A DNA stretch of 64,000 nucleotides from Thalassotalea atypica (GTDB lineage Bacteria > Pseudomonadota > Gammaproteobacteria > Enterobacterales > Alteromonadaceae). The stretch lies in contig NZ_AP027364.1 in assembly GCF_030295975.1 (NCBI RefSeq), positions 1,364,001 to 1,428,000 on the forward strand, written 5' to 3'. Made by a program: the position numbers and the translations under genes. Under the pieces are notes generated by a model that saw only the letters and a program-made list of their open reading frames with translations, made no database searches and was not told the DNA's origin. This document shows, one piece after another, positions 57,670 through 64,000 of this stretch. How positions within the stretch are numbered: the first letter of the stretch is position 1; the number at the start of each line of letters is the position of its first letter.

Positions 57670-57891
57670 TTAATACACCCGCTTAGTTGATGCTGGATTG
57701 TTTTTTAACGCAGCTAAAGGCCTAATGGGCCGTTGAACTAAATTACCACCACAGTTTGGGCATACATTATTTAGTACCGTCTCTACACAGTTTGAACAAA
57801 ATGTGCATTCAAATGTACAAATCATTGCTTCATTCGATTCGGGAGGCAAATCTTTATCGCAGCATTCACAGTTAGGTCTTAATTCTAGCAT
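57670..57891 (-). CDS. DUF1272 zinc-binding-like protein
   Basis: This 73-residue protein has four CxxC pairs: CECC, CTFCSNC, CPNCGG, as in the DUF1272 family, which probably binds zinc. LRPNCECCDKDLPPES and LVQRPIRPL are family signatures. It is preceded by a GGAG ribosome site. Its role is unknown. Confidence 0.88.
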   Translation of the reverse strand: MLELRPNCECCDKDLPPESNEAMICTFECTFCSNCVETVLNNVCPNCGGNLVQRPIRPLAALKNNPASTKRVY

Positions 57892-57940
57892 TTAAAACTC
57901 CATTGTAAGGTTCTAAACATAGTCCCAATGGGCGCTGAAA

Positions 57941-57984
57941 ATAGTATGCTAAAGTTTTGTAGCGAAAGGAAGCAGAGCAAGTTG
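57941..57984 (-). other. Degenerate attC-like hairpin
   Basis: Arms containing ATGCT and AGCAA flank a 25-nt loop that resembles the loops of the attC-like elements at 59878-59901 and 60417-60440 (TAGCGAA and GAGCAA segments). It lies downstream of the minus-strand DUF3185 gene, where a cassette attC would be. Arm pairing is poor, so this is tentative. Confidence 0.4.
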
Positions 57985-58041
57985 GAAGTCACCCCGCTTT
58001 AAATGTCTGTTGCGTAGTGTAGTTTACGTTACTAAGCTACT

Positions 58042-58233
58042 TTATTTTAATCTGGTAATTCCAATCAAAATACTAATAACACCACCAATCATACCAGCCC
58101 AAGCTTCAATAGGGGTATCACCACTTAATGTACGGCTCAGTTGTGAACTGGCTGAATCGTAAATATTATAACCCCACATAGCCAAAGCTGCGCCGACGAT
58201 AATCAGTATGATACCTATAATTTTATTATTCAT
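58042..58233 (-). CDS. DUF3185 small membrane protein
   Basis: This 63-residue protein has two hydrophobic helices (residues 4-20 and 45-60) with a short acidic loop, matching the DUF3185 family. AGGGG precedes its ATG. It may be the leftmost cassette of the integron relic, because a weak attC-like hairpin follows it; that assignment is tentative. Confidence 0.82.
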   Translation of the reverse strand: MNNKIIGIILIIVGAALAMWGYNIYDSASSQLSRTLSGDTPIEAWAGMIGGVISILIGITRLK

Positions 58234-58498
58234 TTGAACCCCTAGTTTTTATTATAAAGTTGAGTTAAATCTATTTGTACATATACTGCCCAGATATAGA
58301 GTACTACGTCCAGCCAAGTTGTTGAAGGCCAATAGTATAGGATGCATTAAGGGGACGAAAGGCTTGCATGCGCCTCAGCCTTTGCCTGCCTCACATGCAT
58401 CGAAAAACTTCGTTGTTGTGGTTAATGAATCACTCATTGGTTAATTCGCTTATTACTCGACGTGAATACTTTGTATAGCATTACATTTTTGTAGTAAC

Positions 58499-58594
58499 AC
58501 TTAACACTCTCGTTAATGGGTTAATAATTGTTGGCTAAAATAAGTGACCAAGGAGCAAAAGCCAACTGTATTTTGTTTAATAGCTTGTTATAAG
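58499..58594 (-). other. attC-like site after the S41 peptidase cassette
   Basis: On the minus strand a CTTATAAC core (58594-58587) begins just after the S41 stop, a GTTGGCT/AGCCAAC hairpin (58530-58536, 58560-58566) has a 23-nt loop, and GTTAAGT (58505-58499) fits the GTTRRRY core consensus. The 96-bp length is within the attC range. Confidence 0.65.
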
Positions 58595-58598
58595 CCGC

Positions 58599-59822
58599 TT
58601 AATTCAAACCTATATCATTTAATATCCATTTTAATTGAGGATCTTGTTTTGAAATATAGTCATCAATTGATACCCCTATATTAATATCAGGGTATAACGC
58701 ATCCTTAATATCACTAGTGAAATGATACAACCGTTTTGAATATGTCACTTCTAGGTTGGAATTAGGTAGAACAAACTGCCCCATATCTTGATACCCTGAA
58801 GGTTTAGCACCTGTAGGCTCACCAATTAATTTTGCGTTCAGTAATTGTGAAAACTGGGCTGCGTTACTCATTGCAGCAGAGAAAGTGGCATTATCAATAA
58901 GAACATAAACTCCGGATTTCCAATCTATACTGTCAGCCAGCACAAGAAGTTGAGCCAACTTTAAACCTACAAAAAAGTCTCCACCATAATTGTCTCTAAG
59001 GTCAATTATTAATTTTTTGGATTTGTTTTTTTTAATGAAAGACAATAAATCTTCGCCCAATGATTCCATTTTTGAAATTGATGTGTAACGGCGAAATTTA
59101 AAATATACTACTTTCTTATCATTTAACGACCCAAACCAAAGATCCTCGTTTAATTTTTCCTCAATAGAAAACATAGAATTGTTTAGATATGAGAGTTCGG
59201 CTGTGTACTCATTTGAATAAGAAGGTGTTAATTGTTGTTCAATTAGCTCTTTGCCTATTATGAATGTGAATCGAGCTTGAAATGTATCGTTAATGATTCC
59301 TAGCCCATTAAGTAACTCGGCTTTTGGGATATATTGCGCTGCTCTTACTTGCGTTGAGTATTGATTTTCAGAAAAAGGTGTTAGTTGAGAAAATGAACGA
59401 TAGATTTCGTCTGCATTCTTATTGTTAATTTTCTCAAGTCTTGCTCCAAGGAGGTGCTTAAAATCCTTGGTAGCTTTAATTACATAAAGCTTTCCCATGA
59501 TCATTTTTAACTGAATAGGAAAGCTTTTTAATTTAGCCCCCCATAAAGGAAATGATGTATGTCCATCACCAATTTTGTGTGTCAACTTCATCAGTTCAAC
59601 TAATAACTGATTTTTTGTTAAAGAAGATAAAGAGCTTTTAAGTTGAGATATGTCTTTATTAAAGTTCTGTTTAGAAATTGTATGATATAGATCTATATGT
59701 TTTTCAGACAAGTGTTGAGAGTAAAATTCAAGATCATCTTGCCAACTTTTAACCTCTAAATCCGTAATGCCAAAACAATGGAGAGAAATCATTGATAATA
59801 AAATTGAAAGGGAAAGTTTCAC
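58599..59822 (-). CDS. Exported S41-family peptidase (integron cassette)
   Basis: This 407-residue protein has a signal peptide (VKLSLSILLSMISLHCFG) and a C-terminal S41 (tail-specific protease-like) domain with LIIDLRDNYGGDFFVG, NATFSAAMSNAAQF (candidate catalytic Ser) and GEPTGAKPSGYQD. I chose a GTG start at 59822 with AAGGAA seven nt upstream; the longer frame to 59906 would run through the attC-like hairpin. It fits an integron cassette: short leader after one attC, stop just before the next. Substrate unknown. Confidence 0.8.
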   Translation of the reverse strand: MKLSLSILLSMISLHCFGITDLEVKSWQDDLEFYSQHLSEKHIDLYHTISKQNFNKDISQLKSSLSSLTKNQLLVELMKLTHKIGDGHTSFPLWGAKLKSFPIQLKMIMGKLYVIKATKDFKHLLGARLEKINNKNADEIYRSFSQLTPFSENQYSTQVRAAQYIPKAELLNGLGIINDTFQARFTFIIGKELIEQQLTPSYSNEYTAELSYLNNSMFSIEEKLNEDLWFGSLNDKKVVYFKFRRYTSISKMESLGEDLLSFIKKNKSKKLIIDLRDNYGGDFFVGLKLAQLLVLADSIDWKSGVYVLIDNATFSAAMSNAAQFSQLLNAKLIGEPTGAKPSGYQDMGQFVLPNSNLEVTYSKRLYHFTSDIKDALYPDINIGVSIDDYISKQDPQLKWILNDIGLN

Positions 59823-59838
59823 TTGGGATTCCTTTAGG

Positions 59839-59920
59839 CTTATAACGCCCGGATAAAGGGCTGGTAATAGTTTTGCTAAAATGTGAAGCGAAGTGGAACC
59901 GAGCAAACTGTTAGCAGTCC
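59839..59920 (-). other. attC-like site after the 124-residue cassette gene
   Basis: An imperfect 19-bp inverted repeat (59858-59877 with 59902-59920) has a 24-nt loop starting AAAATGTGAA. A GTTATAAG core (59846-59839 on the minus strand) ends the element, right before the S41 leader. Mismatches and an extra base in one arm are typical of attC sites. Confidence 0.72.
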
Positions 59921-59925
59921 AGTTC

Positions 59926-60300
59926 TTAATGCGCTTGTATGGTGTTTCTAAGCCATTTTAATGCTTTTTCTTTATCTAAAAATGTTTGTGTACTACTATC
60001 AGAGTGTTTTTCAAGTACTTGAGCTTGGATACTATTAGAAATCACAACTGCTGTTTTTATACATCCGTTTGTATTGAACCAATTCCATATGAATTGGCAT
60101 CTCTTGATTGTTTCAGGAGAACCAAGGACTTCTGAATCCCACATTTCTAGATGCTTCCATTTGTTATAAGTTCTATTTAATACAGATTCTTGTAGTAAAG
60201 GTACGCTAACCTCTATACCTTCTTCGTTAAATGGACCTTTGACTATTAAAGCAAAAATGTCTTCTACCCATGAGAAAGAAATGTTCCCGTGACTATTCAT
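59926..60300 (-). CDS. Unknown 124-residue integron cassette protein
   Basis: I do not recognise this protein. It starts MNSHGNISFSWVEDIFAL, has a GPFNEEG turn, a WKHLEMWDSEVLGSPETIKRC motif and a TAVVISNSIQAQVLEKH segment. It has no signal peptide or membrane helix. The pattern hints at a STAS-like alpha/beta fold but this is only an impression. AAGGA precedes the ATG; an attC-like hairpin lies just past its stop. Confidence 0.72.
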   Translation of the reverse strand: MNSHGNISFSWVEDIFALIVKGPFNEEGIEVSVPLLQESVLNRTYNKWKHLEMWDSEVLGSPETIKRCQFIWNWFNTNGCIKTAVVISNSIQAQVLEKHSDSSTQTFLDKEKALKWLRNTIQAH

Positions 60301-60387
60301 ATGTTCCTTAATATTTTAAAGATTTAAATTGAATAAACTTAGTTAAATGATCTGATTACCTACTCTGAGTATCACTGACACCTATCG

Positions 60388-60460
60388 CCGTAATAAGCGG
60401 CTAAGTAATGCTTGCTAAAATGTGAAACGAAGCGGAGCCGAGCAAGCATTACGTGTCCGA
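60388..60460 (-). other. attC-like site nearest the integrase relic
   Basis: A perfect 12-bp stem (GTAATGCTTGCT at 60405-60416 with AGCAAGCATTAC at 60441-60452) encloses a 24-nt loop nearly identical to that at 59878-59901 (three differences). Outer core sites are degenerate. Confidence 0.65.
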
Positions 60461-60479
60461 CGTGATTGGGGATTGAATT

Positions 60480-60752
60480 ATGGATAGCATAAGTGTAAAT
60501 CAATTTAGAGACAACTTAAAAACATACGTAGAGAAAACAGTTAGCGAACATGAACCTATAAAGGTTAATAGACGAGCTGGTGATGCTTTTATTGTAATGA
60601 GTGCTGAAGATTGGGAACGCGAGCAAGAAACTTTACAGGTTTTACAGAGCAATAGTTTGATGCAACAAATTGCTGATTCGATGAAAACACATACCAAAAA
60701 TAAAGGCTATAAACCAACACAAGAGCAATTAGATGAGATCACTAACCTTTGA
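60480..60752 (+). CDS. yefM: YefM/Phd-family antitoxin
   Basis: This 90-residue protein is a YefM-type antitoxin: ISVNQFRDNLKTYVEKTV, then NRRAGDAFIVMSAEDWERE, the DNA-binding fold, and a disordered C-terminal toxin-binding part. It precedes and overlaps by 20 nt the start of a YoeB-like toxin frame that is truncated. Toxin-antitoxin pairs are typical integron cassettes. Confidence 0.9.
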   Translation: MDSISVNQFRDNLKTYVEKTVSEHEPIKVNRRAGDAFIVMSAEDWEREQETLQVLQSNSLMQQIADSMKTHTKNKGYKPTQEQLDEITNL

Positions 60753-60843
60753 AGGTAAGACGTGGCTCATATACGAGCAATTAAGAGAAAAAGATAAAAG
60801 ACTTCATAAAGCACTATGCAAAATGCTCCCTTTCTACAAATGA
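60733..60843 (+). pseudogene. Truncated YoeB/Txe-type toxin
   Basis: The frame starts MRSLTFEGKTWLIYEQLREK and continues KDKRLHKALCKML, the usual start of this toxin family, but ends after 36 codons (about 90 expected). The catalytic C-terminal half (GLYSRRIS/GHYD type) is absent, so the toxin should be inactive. It overlaps the antitoxin end by 20 nt, as intact pairs do. Confidence 0.85.
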
Positions 60844-60882
60844 GAACTTTTACACTCCGTTAAAAGTGGCACTTACACTAGA

Positions 60883-60898
60883 CTGTGTATTTACACAG
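60883..60898 (+). promoter_or_regulatory. LexA-type SOS box upstream of the integrase relic
   Basis: CTGTGTATTTACACAG is a perfect palindrome that fits CTGT-N8-ACAG. It lies 26 nt before the ATG of the integrase relic. Integron integrases are known to be under LexA control, so the site supports this identification. Confidence 0.78.
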
Positions 60899-60924
60899 TT
60901 GATTATTGTTTTATTTGGATATTT

Positions 60925-61480
60925 ATGTTTTCCGTTTTTATGGCTTATGTCGCTGAAAAATGCAATTTAGAAGATACGCTAAACGAACTATTGAGACTTA
61001 TTGGTATTGGATAAAAGCGTTTATTAACTTTAACGCGAAGCAGCGCCCTAATCTTTTACACGATCGAGAAGTGGAGAGTATTCTTACCTACCTAATAACA
61101 CACATCAATGTTACACCTAAAACCCAAGCTGTAGCATTAAATGCGCTGGTTTTCATGTGTCGGCACATATTGAGCAACCCATTAACTTTGGAGTTAACGT
61201 CTACACGGTTAAGTGCTGATCCTGAAACAGGAGAGATCAGGCACATCATATTAATCGCACCGTATTACGAAAAGCGATTAAATAGGCAGGTATTGTATCT
61301 GGTGTAAATACGCAAGTGACTAGTCATACTTTGCATCATTCATTTTTCTACTCATCTACTTCAATGTGGCACCAATATTACAACCATACAAAAGTAGCTA
61401 GGCCACATCGATATCCGAACAACACAAGTCTACACGTATGAAATAAAACAGGGGGCTAATGGTGTCAATAGCCCCTGGAT
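60925..61480 (+). pseudogene. Integron integrase (IntI-type tyrosine recombinase), decayed
   Basis: The N-terminal SAM-like part (RRYAKRTIETYWYWIKAFIN) matches IntI. It starts at 60925 in one frame; an A5 run at 60956-60960 that should be A6 shifts the frame. The central part is missing, including the box I catalytic region. After LSADPETGEIR a second shift leads to HHINRTVLRKAIK, a TAG (61283-61285), then VTSHTLHHSF, where the box II arginine is His. After another shift come THLLQCGTNITTIQK, a second TAG (61395-61397), and LGHIDIRTTQVYTY with the catalytic Tyr. The end (GANGVNSP) overlaps the trp terminator. Confidence 0.85.
61441..61477 (-). terminator. Rho-independent terminator of the trp operon
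   Basis: On the minus strand CAGGGGCTA pairs with TAGCCCCCTG (one bulged base) and is followed by TTTTATTT. It lies 34 nt after the trpA stop and inside the last codons of the integrase relic. Confidence 0.82.
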
Positions 61481-61510
61481 GATTTACGTAGCTTTGGTTT
61501 TTGAATAAAG

Positions 61511-62338
61511 CTACTTTGTTGCGCCTTTCATATCACGCACAAATTCGCCTAAAACGTTAAGCATAGCGGCGTTATCGCTTAAATTATTTTCAATAATTTT
61601 AACCACAGCCGAGCCACTAATTGCGCCTTTAGCGCCACTTGTTATGGCTTGCTTAACTTGTTCAGGAGATGAAATACCAAAGCCCAATATCGCTGGGGCT
61701 GCTTGGTATTCATTAAGCGCGTTAATTAAACTGTCGGCTGGCATATTGGCTTTGGTTTCTGTGCCAGTAACACCTGCGCGGCTAAGTACGTAGGTGTAAC
61801 CTTTACTAAAGGCGGCTACTTCTTTTAATGTCTCTGTACTGGCATTAGGCGGAGCAATAAAGATTGGTGCAATATTGTTTGCTAACGCGGCTTGTTTAAA
61901 CGGTTCGCTTTCTCTAATAGGAACATCGGCAATTAAAATGGAGTCAACACCTGCTTGGTTCATATCACGGTAAAAGTTATTAATTCCTCGGGCAAATACT
62001 AAGTTGCCATACAGTAATAATCCAATAGGAATTTGCGGTGCGTATTCGCGTACCTTCCTTAAAATTTCAATACAAGTGTCTGTATTTACGTTTGAACTTA
62101 ATGCTCGAATGCCAGCATCTTGAATAGTAATACCGTCAGCACTTGGGTCAGAAAACGGAATACCTAGTTCAAGTGCGTCCGCGCCGTTGTCAATTAGGGT
62201 TTTAATGATCTCGAACGATTGCTCAGGGTTAGGGTCGCCAATGGTAACAAAAGGAATAAAAGCACCTTCGTTTTGCGCTGACAAACGTTCAAACAATTGG
62301 TTGTATCGTGCGCCTACTGGTTTGTTATGTTCGTTCAT
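61511..62338 (-). CDS. trpA: Tryptophan synthase alpha chain
   Basis: TrpA cleaves indole-3-glycerol phosphate to indole. The 275-residue TIM-barrel protein has catalytic E57 and D68 in [13 protein letters not shown], and the phosphate-binding end [10 protein letters not shown]. It overlaps trpB by one base (TAATG), which keeps the two chains in equal amounts. Confidence 0.97.
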   Translation of the reverse strand: MNEHNKPVGARYNQLFERLSAQNEGAFIPFVTIGDPNPEQSFEIIKTLIDNGADALELGIPFSDPSADGITIQDAGIRALSSNVNTDTCIEILRKVREYAPQIPIGLLLYGNLVFARGINNFYRDMNQAGVDSILIADVPIRESEPFKQAALANNIAPIFIAPPNASTETLKEVAAFSKGYTYVLSRAGVTGTETKANMPADSLINALNEYQAAPAILGFGISSPEQVKQAITSGAKGAISGSAVVKIIENNLSDNAAMLNVLGEFVRDMKGATK

Positions 62339-63570
62339 TACGATACTCCTTCTGATGAACTAGTTGCAGGGGACAAAATAGAATGAACGTGGGCTAGGTC
62401 TTTATCGCCTCGACCAGATAAGTTCACTAAAAAAACCGTGTCTTCAGTGACCACATCAGCCATTTTCATAGCTTGAGCAAGTGCGTGTGATGATTCTAAC
62501 GCCGGAATAATGCCTTCGTTCATTGCCAATGCTTGGAATGCCTCTAATGCTTCATCGTCGTTAATAGGCACATATTGTGCGCGACCAGTTTCTTTTAAAA
62601 ACGCATGTTGTGGACCAACACCAGGGTAATCAAGCCCCGCTGAAACAGAGTATGATTCTTCAATTTGACCGTTCTTGTCTTGCATAATGTAGGTGTAGTT
62701 ACCGTGTAACATACCTTTTGAACCCGCTGACAAAGTTGCGCCATGTTGGTCTGTATCAACACCTTTACCACCAGCTTCTACGCCAATTAGTTTGACGTCA
62801 GTTTCCTTGATAAAGTCATTAAACATACCAATAGCGTTTGAGCCACCACCAACACAAGCAATTACGTAGTCAGGTAATTTCCCTTCCTCTGCAAGTAGCT
62901 GTTGTTTGGCTTCTTCGCCGATCATTTTTTGAAATTCACGTACGATGGTAGGGAACGGGTGAGGGCCTGCGGCGGTGCCTAGTAAATAATGTGCATCTTC
63001 ATAATTACCTGACCAGTCTCTTAACGCTTCGTTTACTGCATCTTTAAGTGTGCCACTACCAGCGGTGACGGGAATTACCGTTGCGCCCATTAATTTCATA
63101 CGAAATACATTAGGTTGTTGGCGTTCACAGTCTTTTGCGCCCATGTAAACGCGACATTTTAAGCCCAATAATGAACAAGCAATAGCGGTGGCTACGCCGT
63201 GTTGACCAGCACCAGTTTCAGCGATAATCTCGGTTTTTCCCATACGTTTAGCTAACAGTGCTTGTCCTAACACTTGGTTAGTTTTATGGGCACCGCCGTG
63301 CAATAAGTCTTCACGTTTAAGGTAAATTTTTGCTTTTTTGTTTGTAGACAAATTTCTACATAAAGTCAGTGGTGTAGGACGTCCGGCGTAATTAGTTAAA
63401 AGGCCGTTGAACTCATCTAAAAAAGCTTGGTCGTTTTGTGAATCAATAAATGCTTGTTCAAGTTGCTCAAGCGCCGGCACAAGTAGTTCGCTAACGAACA
63501 TGCCACCAAAGTCGCCAAAATAGGGCGCAAGTGTTTGGTTTTGATCCTTGTTATCATTTAAAAGTGTCAT
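62338..63570 (-). CDS. trpB: Tryptophan synthase beta chain
   Basis: TrpB joins indole and serine using pyridoxal phosphate. The 410-residue protein has the cofactor lysine K96 in [14 protein letters not shown] and the phosphate-binding GGGSNA motif. I chose the ATG at 63570 ([10 protein letters not shown]); the longer frame to 63702 would overlap trpF. It begins 1 nt after the trpF stop. Confidence 0.97.
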   Translation of the reverse strand: MTLLNDNKDQNQTLAPYFGDFGGMFVSELLVPALEQLEQAFIDSQNDQAFLDEFNGLLTNYAGRPTPLTLCRNLSTNKKAKIYLKREDLLHGGAHKTNQVLGQALLAKRMGKTEIIAETGAGQHGVATAIACSLLGLKCRVYMGAKDCERQQPNVFRMKLMGATVIPVTAGSGTLKDAVNEALRDWSGNYEDAHYLLGTAAGPHPFPTIVREFQKMIGEEAKQQLLAEEGKLPDYVIACVGGGSNAIGMFNDFIKETDVKLIGVEAGGKGVDTDQHGATLSAGSKGMLHGNYTYIMQDKNGQIEESYSVSAGLDYPGVGPQHAFLKETGRAQYVPINDDEALEAFQALAMNEGIIPALESSHALAQAMKMADVVTEDTVFLVNLSGRGDKDLAHVHSILSPATSSSEGVS

Positions 63571-63571
63571 G

Positions 63572-64000
63572 TTAATAATTCCGTAGTTGGGCAAAAACTT
63601 CATTAATTTTTGCACTCGATTTTTCACCTGGGTTTGATTCAACACCTGAGTTGATATCAAGACCGAATAATTCTTGTTGATTAAGCACGTTAATGGCTTC
63701 ATTTATGTTTTCTGTACTTAAGCCGCCTGCAAGAAAGCAACGATCTAAGGTTTGTTCTGTGTCATGTAAATGTTGCCATCGAAACACTTGGCCGCTACCG
63801 GCATTTTTGCCATCAAGCACGTAATGGCTTACGTCTAAATCAAGGTTTGGTACTTGCTCGTCAACGCTGGCCGCTTTCCATATTTGAACCGAGGTTGGTA
63901 GTTTCGCTTTTAAACGTGCCACATAGTCATTGTCTTCTTGTCCGTGAAGTTGTACCGCGGATAAATTAAGGCTGGTGGCAAGTTCAACAATGTCCATAAT
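63572..64000 (-). CDS. trpF: Phosphoribosylanthranilate isomerase (C-terminal part; probably fused TrpCF)
   Basis: This is the 3' end of a gene that runs off the right edge. Its 142 or so visible residues match the TrpF barrel: [41 protein letters not shown] and [17 protein letters not shown]. In most gammaproteobacteria TrpC and TrpF are fused; the missing part would be TrpC. It lies directly before trpB. Confidence 0.94.
   Translation of the reverse strand: MMDIVELATSLNLSAVQLHGQEDNDYVARLKAKLPTSVQIWKAASVDEQVPNLDLDVSHYVLDGKNAGSGQVFRWQHLHDTEQTLDRCFLAGGLSTENINEAINVLNQQELFGLDINSGVESNPGEKSSAKINEVFAQLRNY

Larger units (their letters stand above)
57941..61480. mobile_element. Decayed chromosomal integron (integrase relic plus short cassette array)
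   Basis: From right to left the region holds an integron-type integrase pseudogene (plus strand), a LexA-type box, an antitoxin with a truncated toxin, and two or three minus-strand cassettes, each followed by an attC-like hairpin. This is the classical layout: intI divergent from the cassettes. Three hairpins and a fourth weaker one share a 23-25-nt loop. The left boundary is uncertain; I place it at the weak hairpin at 57941. The integrase is dead, so cassettes could move only with one acting in trans. Confidence 0.75.

Noticed and set aside
57670-57891. DUF1272 gene as a further integron cassette
   Set aside because: No attC-like hairpin follows it on the minus strand, so I left it outside the array.
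60841-60882. Possible attI site between the truncated toxin and the LexA box
   Set aside because: GTTAAAA at about 60860 lacks the final pyrimidine of the GTTRRRY core, and no second site is clear.

Overview
The window is an AT-rich, gene-dense chromosomal segment of a gammaproteobacterium, most likely a marine member of the Alteromonadales (Colwelliaceae-like, e.g. Thalassotalea/Colwellia). This is an inference from protein content and gene order: a near-complete nuo operon, topA and cysB close together, pabB-nudL-sdaA, csiV beside mfd, a TonB-dependent receptor, a class I fumarase, and small families typical of marine gammaproteobacteria (DUF1244, DUF1272, DUF3185, DUF4396, DUF6265). No rRNA, tRNA, CRISPR array or intact insertion sequence was seen.

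Layout. 1-12567: respiratory complex I, from the end of nuoD (or fused nuoCD) through nuoN, one tightly overlapped operon. 12772-13698: a lipoprotein made of ten 18-residue repeats. 13830-18013: a ureohydrolase divergent from topA. 18533-22259: an exported MtaD-like amidohydrolase plus a TonB-dependent receptor, placed between topA and cysB. 22350-28492: small conserved genes, cysB, and the sdaA-nudL-pabB block. 28649-36162: class I fumarase, rmuC with a LexA-type box, a GGDEF protein, a sodium-coupled transporter, a YcbL-like hydrolase and a voltage-gated cation channel. 36478-42090: a 1,870-residue multi-pass membrane protein with Cache-like periplasmic regions and a degenerate ATPase-like cytoplasmic end. 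42070-52275: a uracil-DNA-glycosylase-like protein, rsuA, small enzymes, an S9 peptidase, csiV and mfd.

53125-55586 holds soxR and a divergent operon (31-codon ORF, VOC protein, FMN reductase, arylamine N-acetyltransferase). A near-perfect SoxR operator lies inside a 19-bp-spaced promoter, so this looks like a SoxR-controlled response to redox-active or aromatic-amine compounds. It is one of the two most interesting systems here.

57940-61480 is a decayed chromosomal integron. An integron-type integrase pseudogene (frameshifts, stops, internal deletion, lost catalytic Arg) sits behind a LexA-type box. It points away from a short cassette array whose attC-like hairpins share a 24-nt loop. Cassettes carry an antitoxin with a truncated toxin, a 124-residue unknown protein, an exported S41 peptidase and perhaps DUF3185. 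The integrase tail overlaps the terminator of the trp operon (trpF end, trpB, trpA on the minus strand), which runs off the right edge.
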